From Mycobacterium asiaticum DSM 44297 (GTDB taxonomy: Bacteria; Actinomycetota; Actinomycetes; Mycobacteriales; Mycobacteriaceae): a stretch of DNA of 64,000 nt. Made by a program: the position numbers and the translations under genes. Where the stretch lies: the NCBI RefSeq assembly GCF_000613245.1, contig NZ_HG964937.1, forward strand, positions 1,155,177 through 1,219,176, given 5' to 3'. Positions within the stretch are counted from its first letter, which is position 1. Each line of letters begins with the position of its first letter. Below the pieces are notes generated by a model. The model was not told where the DNA came from, did not search any database, and saw only the letters and a list, made by a program, of their open reading frames with translations. Of the stretch, positions 41,364 to 49,201 are shown in pieces.

Positions 41364-42818
41364 ATGCCCAGCGCTCGGTGGATCAAGTGCGCCGTCGTCG
41401 TGTTTGCCTTCATGCTCGCCCTGACGTCGGGTGCGCCCGTCACCGCGGATGTCAACGAGGTGCCCACCCCGCCGTCACCTACGGCTCCATGTAATGCCAT
41501 CAGCCCGTTCGCGTTTCCCTGTTCGGGCACCGGCAAGTTTGCCGACGCGGTCGCCGCGGAGTGCCGCCGTGTCGGGGTATCCGACAGTCTGTGTCTGGTG
41601 CCGTTGGCGCACAAGGTGACTCAGGCGGCAACCGCCGCCTATCTGCAGTCATGGGTACACCGCACCGCGCAGTTCCAGTACGCGCTCGGTGACGCGGTGC
41701 CCTTCAGCGAGGCTCAGTGGCTCGGTACCCACAATTCGTTCAACAGTCTGGCGAACCAATTCACCCCATCGCACGCCGACTCCAATCAGCAGCTGTCGAT
41801 GCCCCAGCAGCTCGACATCGACGTGCGCAGCATCGAACTGGACCTGCACTACATCCCACAGCTGGGCCAACTCGGGCGCCCAGGCGTCACGGTGTGCCAT
41901 GGACGTCCACCCGAGCAGGCCAACCTCGGTTGCACCACCGAACCCTTGTTCTCCAAAGTCCTTCCCACCATTACGGATTGGTTGAATACCCATCCCAACG
42001 AAGTCGTGCTGATCATGATCGAAGATCAGCTGAAGGATGCGACGGCGTACGCCTCGGCGTTGAACACCATGGAAACCGCTCTGCGGCGGCCAAACGGGAC
42101 CAGCCTCATCTATCATCCCGCACCCGCCGATATCGGCCCCAGCGGCTGTGCGGCCTTCCCGCGCAACATATCCCGCAACGATGTCAGGGCCGCCGGCGCA
42201 CAGGTGGTGCTCGTCAGTGACTGTTCGCCGGGTCTGGGGACGGCCGTTTTCAGCTGGGAGGGCGAGGAGGTGCAGAGCGGGTCGACGTTCGACTACCAGC
42301 AGTTCCCCAGGTGTGACGCCACCTATGGCCCGGCCGTCTACGCCAACAACATCGTGCGTTACTTCGAGGACTCGACCTTTATCTCGGCGTTGGTCAACCC
42401 CACCCGGCCGCCCAACAATCCGGCCGCACTGACGCCGACCAAGGTGCAAGCTATGACGTTCTGCGGCGTCAACTTGTTCGGACTCGACCAGCTGCTTCCT
42501 GAGGATGGCCGCATCCAGGGGACATTGTGGAGCTGGGCGCCGGACGAACCGCGCGCGGGCGCCGGCTCGTGCACATTGCAGGGCACCGACGGACGGTGGG
42601 TGGCGGCACCCTGCACCGACGCGCATCCCGCGGCCTGCGTCAGCGGAACGGGCACGTGGTCGGTGACGGCCGCGATCCCGTTCGCCAATGCCGCCGCGGC
42701 CTGCACCGCCATGGGCTTGACCTTCGGGCTGCCCCGGACAGGTATTCAGAATTCGCGGCTCTGGGCGGCGTCCGGCCCAGGCGGTGGCGCCTGGGTGAAT
42801 TACATGATCTCGCCCTAA
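41364..42818 (+). CDS. Exported PLC-like phosphodiesterase (Rv2075c-like)
   Basis: A 484-residue secreted or envelope protein. MPSARWIKCAVVVFAFMLAL with TSGAPVTAD is a Sec signal peptide. The central part shows the PI-PLC X-like TIM barrel: WLGTHNSFN carries the first catalytic histidine, RSIELDLHYIP the metal-site acidic residues, and VTVCHGRPP the second histidine. HPNEVVLIMIEDQL is the next strand. The C-terminal 100 residues, with GAGSCTLQGTDGRWVAAPCT and many cysteines, may be a carbohydrate-binding or disulfide-rich module. Its substrate could be a phospholipid or glycolipid head group. It diverges from the DUF2563 gene and ends 10 bp before the Rv2074-like gene on the other strand. Confidence 0.85.
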   Translation: MPSARWIKCAVVVFAFMLALTSGAPVTADVNEVPTPPSPTAPCNAISPFAFPCSGTGKFADAVAAECRRVGVSDSLCLVPLAHKVTQAATAAYLQSWVHRTAQFQYALGDAVPFSEAQWLGTHNSFNSLANQFTPSHADSNQQLSMPQQLDIDVRSIELDLHYIPQLGQLGRPGVTVCHGRPPEQANLGCTTEPLFSKVLPTITDWLNTHPNEVVLIMIEDQLKDATAYASALNTMETALRRPNGTSLIYHPAPADIGPSGCAAFPRNISRNDVRAAGAQVVLVSDCSPGLGTAVFSWEGEEVQSGSTFDYQQFPRCDATYGPAVYANNIVRYFEDSTFISALVNPTRPPNNPAALTPTKVQAMTFCGVNLFGLDQLLPEDGRIQGTLWSWAPDEPRAGAGSCTLQGTDGRWVAAPCTDAHPAACVSGTGTWSVTAAIPFANAAAACTAMGLTFGLPRTGIQNSRLWAASGPGGGAWVNYMISP

Positions 42819-42828
42819 CAGCGAGCGA

Positions 42829-43236
42829 CTAGCCGCGATCCAACAGATCCGACGAGCCCAGTACCCGTTCTACCTGGACCTCGATCACGACCCGGCGCGG
42901 GTTTGCCCGCGGAGTGCGATAGCGCTGCGCGTACCGCAGCTCGGCATCCCGGATGGCATCGATCTCCTTGTTGACCACGGCGCGGCCCTCCAGCGACAGC
43001 CAGCGCGCGCCGTCGACCTGACTGAGCACCGCGACGCCGCCGCGCTCTGCATTGACGGCCTTCTGGGAACCGCCGGTGGTGATCACCCGGGCGATGTGGG
43101 TCCTGGGGTCGAAGGTGAAGCCCACCGCCACCACGTGCGGCGAATTGTCGGCCCGCAGCGTCGTCAACATCGCCAGATGGCGTTCGGAGAGAAACGCCAG
43201 CGCGTCGTCGGTGAGCCGCGTAGTGGTCTTGGCCAT
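42829..43236 (-). CDS. F420-dependent flavin/deazaflavin oxidoreductase of the PPOX split-barrel type (Rv2074-like)
   Basis: A 135-residue split-barrel protein starting AKTTTRLTDDALAFLSERHL. The motifs AMLTTLRADNSPHVVAVGFT, HIARVITTGGSQKAVNAER and VAVLSQVDGARWLSLEGRAV match Rv2074, which was first listed as a pyridoxamine phosphate oxidase. From the literature as I know it, Rv2074 is an F420-dependent biliverdin reductase. The size and motifs here suggest the same activity. A TAGCGT element lies 8 nt before the ATG. It diverges from the SDR gene across 35 bp, so their promoters must overlap. Confidence 0.9.
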   Translation of the reverse strand: MAKTTTRLTDDALAFLSERHLAMLTTLRADNSPHVVAVGFTFDPRTHIARVITTGGSQKAVNAERGGVAVLSQVDGARWLSLEGRAVVNKEIDAIRDAELRYAQRYRTPRANPRRVVIEVQVERVLGSSDLLDRG

Positions 43237-43244
43237 CGCCCTTC

Positions 43245-43264
43245 ACGCTAGCGCAGGCCATAAT
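43245..43264. promoter_or_regulatory. Overlapping divergent -10 elements between the Rv2074-like gene and the SDR gene
   Basis: On the minus strand TAGCGT (43245-43250) is 8 nt before the ATG at 43236. On the plus strand CATAAT (43259-43264) is 7 nt before the GTG at 43272. Both units would be leaderless and their core promoters interlock within the 35-bp gap. Confidence 0.4.
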
Positions 43265-43271
43265 CACAGCC

Positions 43272-44021
43272 GTGGATGACACGGGCAGCGGTCCGGTAGT
43301 AATTTTCGGCGGCCGCAGCGAGATCGGCATCGAGCTCGCGCGGCACCTGGCCCCCGGAGCCACGCTGCTGCTGGCGGCGCGCCGAGCGCACGAACTCGAC
43401 GACCAGGTGGCCGCGGTGCGAGAGGCCGGTGCGGCAGCGGTGTACACCAAGGAGTTCGACGCCGACGACCTCGATTCCCATGCTCGTCTCGTAGAGGCGA
43501 TCATCGCCGAGCACGGACCCATCGGCACCGCGGTGCTGGCCTTCGGCATCCTCGGCGACCAGGCCCGCGCCGAGACCGACGCCGCGCACGCCGTCGCCAT
43601 CGTGCACACCGATTACGTCGCGCAGGTCAGCTTGCTGACGATTCTGGCGGCGGCGATGCGCACCGCCAACCGGGGATCGCTCGTCGTGTTCTCCTCGGTG
43701 GCCGGCGTGCGGGTCCGCCGGGCGAACTACGTCTACGGCTCGGCGAAGGCCGGTCTGGACGGGTTCGCCAACGGACTGGCCGACGCGCTGCACGGCACCG
43801 GGGTGCGGCTGCTGATCGCTCGCCCCGGATTCGTCATCGGGCGTATGACGGAGGGCATGAAACCGGCGCCGTTGTCCAGCACGCCTCAGCAGGTCGCCGC
43901 CGCCACGGCGAAAGCTATGGCCAAAGGCCGACGCAGCGTCTGGATCCCGTGGGCGCTGCGGCCGATGTTCTTCACTTTGAAGCTGTTACCGCAATTCGTC
44001 TGGCGCAGGATGCCGAGATGA
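43272..44021 (+). CDS. Short-chain dehydrogenase/reductase (Rv2073c-like)
   Basis: A 249-residue SDR. VVIFGGRSEIGIELARHLAP is the NAD(P) Rossmann start with a GGxSEIG form rather than the classical GxxxGxG, as seen in DprE2-like reductases. VVFSSVAGVRVRRANYVYGS supplies the catalytic Ser, and YGSAKAG the Tyr and Lys. A C-terminal basic segment (LLPQFVWRRMPR) is hydrophobic enough for membrane contact. Its last four bases overlap the start of cobL (ATGA), so it heads the cobL-cobM-cobK unit, as Rv2073c does. A role in corrin synthesis is not established. Confidence 0.87.
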   Translation: MDDTGSGPVVIFGGRSEIGIELARHLAPGATLLLAARRAHELDDQVAAVREAGAAAVYTKEFDADDLDSHARLVEAIIAEHGPIGTAVLAFGILGDQARAETDAAHAVAIVHTDYVAQVSLLTILAAAMRTANRGSLVVFSSVAGVRVRRANYVYGSAKAGLDGFANGLADALHGTGVRLLIARPGFVIGRMTEGMKPAPLSSTPQQVAAATAKAMAKGRRSVWIPWALRPMFFTLKLLPQFVWRRMPR

Positions 44022-45192
44022 TCATCGTGGTCGGCATCGGCGCCGACGGCATGTCCGGCCTATCGGCTCAATCCCGGTCCGAACTACGCAGCGCCACACT
44101 GATATACGGGTCGAAACGACAACTCGACCTGCTCGACGACTCGGTGAGCGCACCGCGTCGGGAGTGGCCCTCGCCGTTGCTGCCCGCCTTGGAGAAGCTC
44201 CTGGACGACGCACCGGACGATGTCCACATCGTCGCTAGCGGAGATCCGCTGCTGCACGGCATAGGCGGCACGCTGATCCGGCTGTTCGGCGCCGCCAACG
44301 TGCGGGTCCTGCCTCATGTCTCATCGGTCACCCTGGCCTGCGCCCGGATGGGCTGGAACGTCCACGACACCGAGGTGATCAGCCTGGTCACCGCCGAGCC
44401 GCACACGGCGGCGCGGCGCGGGGGACGAGCAATTATTCTGTCCCGCAACAGAACAACACCAATGACCCTGGCCGGGCTGCTTACGCAGCACGGTCGTGGC
44501 GACTCGGAATTGACCCTGCTCGAACAACTAGGTTCGCCCGCCGAGCGCCGTCGCGACGGCACCGCGCGGGACTGGGCCGATCATGCCCCGTCGACGTCGA
44601 CGATCTCAATGTGGTTGCGGTGCATTACCTGCCCGACGAACGGATGGCGCAACTTCCCGACGAGGCCTTCGTCCACGACGGCCAGATCACCAAACATGCC
44701 ATCCGGGCGGTCACGATGGCAGCGTTGGCTCCGGCCCCGGGACAACGACTTTGGGATGTCGGGGCGGGTTCGGGCAGCATCTCCGTCGAATGGTGCCGCG
44801 GCGGGCCGGGCTGTACCGCCGTGGCGTTCGAACGCGACGAACGTCGCCGCACCAACATCGTCGCCAACGCGGCGGCGCACGGGGTGAACGTCGAAACGCG
44901 CGGGGCGGCACCCAGCGGCTTCGGCGGCGCCCCGGCACCGTCGGCAATCTTCATCGGCGGCGGGCTCACCCATCCCGACCTCCTGGACGCCTGCCTCAAG
45001 CACCTGCCCGTTGGCGGTCGGTTGGTCGCCAACGCGGTCACCGTGGAGTCGGAAAGTGTGCTCGCGCAGAGCCGTTCCCGCTACGGCGGTGACTTGCGCC
45101 GGTTTCAGCATTACCAGGCTGAACCGTTGGGCGGCTTCAGCGGGTGGCGACCGCAGCATCCCGTCACCCAATGGTTAGTCGTGAAGCGATGA
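44018..45192 (+). pseudogene. cobL: Precorrin-6Y C5,15-methyltransferase/decarboxylase CobL, interrupted by a one-base frameshift
   Basis: The N-terminal CbiE-like methyltransferase reads from ATG 44018 (MIIVVGIGADGMSGLSAQSR, then VASGDPLLHGIGG) to about RDGTARDWADHA at 44587. The frame then drifts into unrelated sequence to 44887. The C-terminal CbiT-like part continues in the next frame from 44590 (VDVDDLNVVAVHYLPDERM, then LWDVGAGSGSISVEWCRGGP) to the stop at 45192. The break lies at the four Cs of 44586-44589; one missing base restores a protein of about 390 residues, the usual length. Both halves look intact otherwise, so this is a recent mutation, an assembly error, or two separately made proteins, as CbiE and CbiT are in many bacteria. 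GTG 44611 could start the second half, but without a clear Shine-Dalgarno. Confidence 0.85.
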
Positions 45193-45938
45193 CGGTGTAC
45201 TTCATCGGCGCCGGCCCCGGCGCGGCGGACCTGATCACCGTGCGCGGGCTGCGGCTGCTCGAAAGGTGCCCGGTGTGCCTGTACGCCGGCTCGATCATGC
45301 CGCAAGACCTGTTAACGCACTGCCGATCGGACGCGAGTGTCATCGACACCGGCCCGCTCACGCTGGACCAGATCATCGATGAGCTCGCCGCCGCCGACGC
45401 CGCTGGTCAGGACGTGGCGCGGCTGCACTCCGGTGACCCATCGCTGTACAGTGCCTTGGCCGAGCAGTGCCGCCGGCTCGACGCGTTGGGCATCAGCTAC
45501 GAAATCGTGCCTGGTGTACCGGCTTTCGCCGCCGCCGCCGCGGTGCTCAAGCGTGAACTGACCGTGCCCGGTGTCGCCCAGACCGTGACGCTGACCCGGG
45601 TATCGACCCTGTCCACGGCGATGCCGCCCGGTGAAGACCTGCCGAGCCTCGCCGCAACCGGTGCCACCCTGGTGTTGCATCTGGCCGCCGCGCAAATCGA
45701 CGCCATCGTTCCCCAGCTGCTGACCGGTGGCTACCGGCCCGAAACGCCGGTTGCCGTGGTGGCTTTCGCCAGCTGGCCGCAACAGGCCGTGTTGCGCGGC
45801 ACCCTGGCCGACATCGCCGCCCAGATGCGGCAGGCCGGCATTACCAAAACCGCCGTCATCGTCGTCGGAGATGTGCTGGCCGCCGAAGGATTCACCGACA
45901 GCTATCTGTATTCGGTGGCCAGACGCCGGGACCATTGA
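45189..45938 (+). CDS. cobM: Precorrin-4 C11-methyltransferase CobM
   Basis: A 249-residue SAM-dependent tetrapyrrole methylase that makes precorrin-5 from precorrin-4 in aerobic cobalamin synthesis. MTVYFIGAGPGAADLITVRG is the conserved start with the GAGPG loop. CLYAGSIMPQDLL, VARLHSGDPSLYSALAEQ (SGDP motif) and YEIVPGVPAFAAAAA complete the family pattern. ATG 45189 overlaps the cobL stop (ATGA). The open extension upstream lies inside cobL and is rejected. Matches Rv2071c. Confidence 0.95.
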   Translation: MTVYFIGAGPGAADLITVRGLRLLERCPVCLYAGSIMPQDLLTHCRSDASVIDTGPLTLDQIIDELAAADAAGQDVARLHSGDPSLYSALAEQCRRLDALGISYEIVPGVPAFAAAAAVLKRELTVPGVAQTVTLTRVSTLSTAMPPGEDLPSLAATGATLVLHLAAAQIDAIVPQLLTGGYRPETPVAVVAFASWPQQAVLRGTLADIAAQMRQAGITKTAVIVVGDVLAAEGFTDSYLYSVARRRDH

Positions 45939-46684
45939 TGCGGGTGCTCCTGCTGGGCGGCACCGCCGAAGGGCGCGCTCTGGCCCAAGCCCTGCACCCG
46001 CAGGTCGATATCGTCAGTTCACTGGCCGGCCGGGTGCCCGATCCGGCGCTGCCGGTGGGCCCGGTGCGCATCGGCGGGTTCGGCGGCATCGGGGGTTTGC
46101 GCCGGTGGCTGCGTGACGAACGCATCGACGCGGTCGTCGACGCCACCCACCCGTTCGCGGCGACCATGACCGCCCACGCCGCACAGGTTTGCCGCGAACT
46201 GCACCTACCGCATCTCGTGCTCGCCCGGCCCGCGTGGGATCCGGGGGCAGCCACCGTCGTGGCCTCGGATCACTCCGCTGCCGAAGAGGTTGCGCGACAG
46301 GGCTATGCACGGGTCTTCCTGACCACCGGCCGGTCGGCGGTCGGCGCATTCGCCGACAGCGACGCGTGGTTCCTGATTCGCGCTGTCACCGCACCCGACG
46401 ACGCCCGACTGCCGCGGCGCCACCGGCTGCTGCTCTCTCGGGGGCCCTATCGCTACGAGGACGAACGCCGACTGATGGCCGACCACCGCATCGATGCGCT
46501 GGTGACCAAGAACAGCGGCGGTGAGATGACCCGCGGGAAACTGGATGCGGCCGCCGCGTTGCGCATTCCCGTCGTGATGGTGGCGCGACCGCCGCTACCG
46601 GACGGGGTGCGGACTGTTGGCACCGTCGAAGAGGCCGTGCATTGGGTTAGCGACCACACATCAAATTCAAATGTAGGGAACTAG
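45938..46684 (+). CDS. cobK: Precorrin-6A reductase CobK
   Basis: A 248-residue NADPH-dependent reductase that makes precorrin-6Y, the substrate of CobL. MRVLLLGGTAEGRALAQALH is the N-terminal Rossmann start. DAVVDATHPFAATMTAHAAQ and DALVTKNSGGEMTRGKLDAA are the signature segments of CobK/CbiJ. The A of ATG 45938 is the last base of the cobM stop; a TTG three bases upstream is possible. The gene ends the operon and is followed by a GC-rich hairpin. Here the next gene is a PPE gene instead of sigC (Rv2069), which follows cobK in M. tuberculosis. Confidence 0.94.
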   Translation: MRVLLLGGTAEGRALAQALHPQVDIVSSLAGRVPDPALPVGPVRIGGFGGIGGLRRWLRDERIDAVVDATHPFAATMTAHAAQVCRELHLPHLVLARPAWDPGAATVVASDHSAAEEVARQGYARVFLTTGRSAVGAFADSDAWFLIRAVTAPDDARLPRRHRLLLSRGPYRYEDERRLMADHRIDALVTKNSGGEMTRGKLDAAAALRIPVVMVARPPLPDGVRTVGTVEEAVHWVSDHTSNSNVGN

Positions 46685-46714
46685 CGCGCGTACCGATCCG
46701 ACTACCTGAACGGA

Positions 46715-46737
46715 AGCCGCTCACAGCCCGAGCGGCT
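46715..46737 (+). terminator. GC-rich hairpin after cobK
   Basis: AGCCGCTC-ACAGCCC-GAGCGGCT is a perfect 8-bp stem with a 7-nt loop, 30 bp after the cobK stop. No T-run follows, as is common for mycobacterial hairpin terminators. It separates cobK from the PPE gene, but it could instead be a control element of the PPE leader. Confidence 0.45.
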
Positions 46738-46779
46738 CTGGGGGAGGTAGGTAATGCTGCTGGGGGCAGGTCGCCGACG

Positions 46780-48273
46780 ATGACGGCTCCGCTATGGCTG
46801 GCCCTGCCGCCGGAGGTGCCCTCGGCGCTGTTGAGCAGCGGGCCGGGGCCGGAATCGCTGCTGGCGGCGGCGCAGGCGTGGTCGTCGCTGAGCGCCACGT
46901 ACACCGAGGCGGCCGACGAACTCACCGAGCTACTCGGCGCGGTGCAAGGCGCATGGGACGGACCCACCGCCGAAGCGTATGTGACCGCGCACGCCCCCTA
47001 CCTGGCGTGGCTGCTGAACACCGCCGCGAAAAGCGCCGAAGCCGCCGCCACCCACACAACCGCCGCCAGCGCCTACACCGCCGCGCTCGCCGCCATGCCC
47101 ACGCTGGCCGAACTCGCCGCCAACCATGCCGTCCACGCAGCGCTGGTGGCGACCAACTTCTTCGGCATCAACACCATCCCCATCGCCCTCAACGAGGCCG
47201 ATTACGTGCGCATGTGGCTGCAGGCCGCCGAGACCATGACCACTTACCAGGCCGCCGCGGAGACCGCGGTCGCCGCCGAACCAGTCACCACGCCGGCGCC
47301 GAAGATCGTCGCGCAGCACGGCGACACCGCTCAGCAGGCCGCCGCGCCTACCACCTGGCAGGACCAGCTGGCTGCCGTCATTCAGCAGTACACCTCGAAG
47401 TTCGCCTGGCCGGTCTCCAAGGACCTCAATCCCGGCGGCTGGCCCATCCCGGCGGTCCCCTTCGCCAACGGGCTCAGCGCCGCGCTCGGGCAGATTCCCG
47501 GCATCTCTCCGGTGCTGGCCACGGCGCTGGCGTGGGCCACGTTCCACACTTTGATGATCTTTTGGCCGTTCGGCCAACAGGCTGTCAGCCTGGCAGTGTC
47601 ACTGGCCCCGGTATTCGTCGTCGCGTCCGGCCTGGGTGCGGTCGGAGTGGGTGGGACGATCGGCGTCGGCGCGGCCGGCATCGCCATACCGCTTTCGGTC
47701 GCCACGCCACTGGCCACCGCAGCCGCGCCGGCCGCTGGTGTCCCGGTGCCGCCGACGGCCGGTGTGGCGCCGACGAGCGTGAGCCACGCCGCACCCAGCA
47801 CCGCCGCACCCAGTGCGGTGACCACCACCGGGGCGGGCCCGACCGGCGGCGGGCCGGCCGGCTTCGGTCCCACCCTCACCGACCCGACGGGGGCGACGGC
47901 CGGTGTCAGCGATTCCCTGTACGCGGTGGGTCTGTCGGAGTTGTCCGCCCGGAGTAGCGCCAGTAACCGCGCGCGTCGCCAGGCCCCCGAGCCGGCGCCC
48001 GACGACACGGTAGCCCCGGTGCCGGCGCCCGGCGCGGCGGACGACCGGGTCCGGCGCCGTCGCCACCGGGGCGCGACGCTGAAGGATCAGGGCAACCGTT
48101 ATGAATACCTGGACGCCGCCGCACCCGCGGCTCCGTCGGTGGCCGGCGCCGGTCCGCTCGGATTCGCGAGCGCCGCAACCATTTCCGGCGCGGCGCCCGC
48201 AGCTGGCTTGGTCACCTTGGCTGACGACAGCACCCTGCCGATGCTGCCCAACAGCTGGGATGGCGGCGCGTGA
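46780..48273 (+). CDS. PPE family protein, PPW subfamily, next to blaC
   Basis: A 497-residue protein beginning TAPLWLALPPEVPSALLSSG, with PPE at about residues 9-11, then QGAWDGPTAEAYVTAHAPYL (WxG turn) and VATNFFGINTIPIALNEADY, the hallmark PPE core. Hydrophobic and Ala/Thr/Pro-rich segments follow. The C-terminus has RYEYLDAAA and LPMLPNSW, again PxxPxxW. The N-domain is very close to that of the PPE protein at 22440, so the two are recent paralogues or share a source. Upstream, GGGGGAGG lies near 46740-46748, too far for ATG 46780 but well placed for an out-of-frame ATG at 46754. blaC begins 16 nt after its stop. Confidence 0.88.
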   Translation: MTAPLWLALPPEVPSALLSSGPGPESLLAAAQAWSSLSATYTEAADELTELLGAVQGAWDGPTAEAYVTAHAPYLAWLLNTAAKSAEAAATHTTAASAYTAALAAMPTLAELAANHAVHAALVATNFFGINTIPIALNEADYVRMWLQAAETMTTYQAAAETAVAAEPVTTPAPKIVAQHGDTAQQAAAPTTWQDQLAAVIQQYTSKFAWPVSKDLNPGGWPIPAVPFANGLSAALGQIPGISPVLATALAWATFHTLMIFWPFGQQAVSLAVSLAPVFVVASGLGAVGVGGTIGVGAAGIAIPLSVATPLATAAAPAAGVPVPPTAGVAPTSVSHAAPSTAAPSAVTTTGAGPTGGGPAGFGPTLTDPTGATAGVSDSLYAVGLSELSARSSASNRARRQAPEPAPDDTVAPVPAPGAADDRVRRRRHRGATLKDQGNRYEYLDAAAPAAPSVAGAGPLGFASAATISGAAPAAGLVTLADDSTLPMLPNSWDGGA

Positions 48274-48289
48274 CACACTGTTGCGCGAT

Positions 48290-49201
48290 ATGCGCGCGCA
48301 GATTCCACCCCTGACCCGCCGCCAAGCACTTTTCGTGGCCGCGGGGCTCGCATTGTCCGCGTGTGCGCGCGCCCCCAAGGCCGACCAACCGGCCGCGCCG
48401 AGCGCAACCACCAAGGCGCCGCCCGACCTGTCCCACCAGTTCGACCAATTGGAGCGGCGATACGAGGGGCGACTGGGCGTCTACGTGCCCGAGCCGGTGA
48501 TCGCCTACCGCGCCGATGAGCGGTTCGCCTTCTGCTCCACCTTCAAAGCGCCGCTGGCCGCGGCGGTCCTGCACCAGTACCCGCTCGATCACCTTGACAA
48601 GCTGGTCAGCTACCGCAGGTCCGACATCAACTCCGTATCGCCGGTAACCGAGCAGCACGTCGACACCGGGATGACGGTCGGGCAGTTGTGCGATGCCGCT
48701 GTCCGCTACAGCGACAGCACCGCCGCCAACCTGTTGCTCGCCGAGGTCGGCGGACCCGCGGGCTTCACCACCTACCTGCGCACCTTGGGGGACAACGTGA
48801 GTCGGCTCGACCAACCCGAGCCGCAACTCAACCGCGACGCGCCTGACGACCCGCGGGACACCACGACACCCCACGCAATCGCCCTTGTCTTTCAACAACT
48901 TCTGCTCGGTGCCGCCTTACCGGCCGACAAGCGGGCGCTGCTGGTCGACTGGATGACCCGAAACACCACCGGCGGCAAGCGAATCCGCGCGGCATTCCCG
49001 CCCGACTGGAAAGTGGCCGACAAGACCGGTTCGGGCGACTACGGCCGAACCAACGACGTCGCGGTGGTGTGGTCGCCCAGCGGAGCGCCGCACGTGATCG
49101 CCATCTACTCCGATTTCGTCGGCGGCGGCTATGACGCGCAACCCAACGAGGGGTTCGTCGCCGACGCCGCGCGGATTGTGGCGTCCGCCTTGGCGGTTTA
49201 G
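48290..49201 (+). CDS. blaC: Class A beta-lactamase BlaC, twin-arginine lipoprotein
   Basis: A 303-residue enzyme that hydrolyses beta-lactams by an acyl-serine mechanism. MRAQIPPLTRRQALFVAAGL has a twin-arginine pair, and LSAC at about 22-25 is a lipobox, so it is Tat-exported and probably lipid-anchored like M. tuberculosis BlaC; tatA and tatC are in this window. STFK (Ser83, Lys86) is the nucleophile motif, RYSDSTAANLL the SDx motif, EPQLN the omega-loop Glu, and DKTGSGDYG the KTG triad. The SDx motif is SDS here, where BlaC of M. tuberculosis has SDG and most class A enzymes SDN. A hairpin before YRADERF is about four residues shorter than there. ATG 48290 follows the PPE stop by 16 nt. 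Its end overlaps the cobIJ stop. Confidence 0.93.
   Translation: MRAQIPPLTRRQALFVAAGLALSACARAPKADQPAAPSATTKAPPDLSHQFDQLERRYEGRLGVYVPEPVIAYRADERFAFCSTFKAPLAAAVLHQYPLDHLDKLVSYRRSDINSVSPVTEQHVDTGMTVGQLCDAAVRYSDSTAANLLLAEVGGPAGFTTYLRTLGDNVSRLDQPEPQLNRDAPDDPRDTTTPHAIALVFQQLLLGAALPADKRALLVDWMTRNTTGGKRIRAAFPPDWKVADKTGSGDYGRTNDVAVVWSPSGAPHVIAIYSDFVGGGYDAQPNEGFVADAARIVASALAV

Noticed and set aside
43949..44887. 312-codon frame treated as a complete gene
   Set aside because: Only 44018-44587 encodes cobL. The rest of the frame is out of register after the one-base shift.
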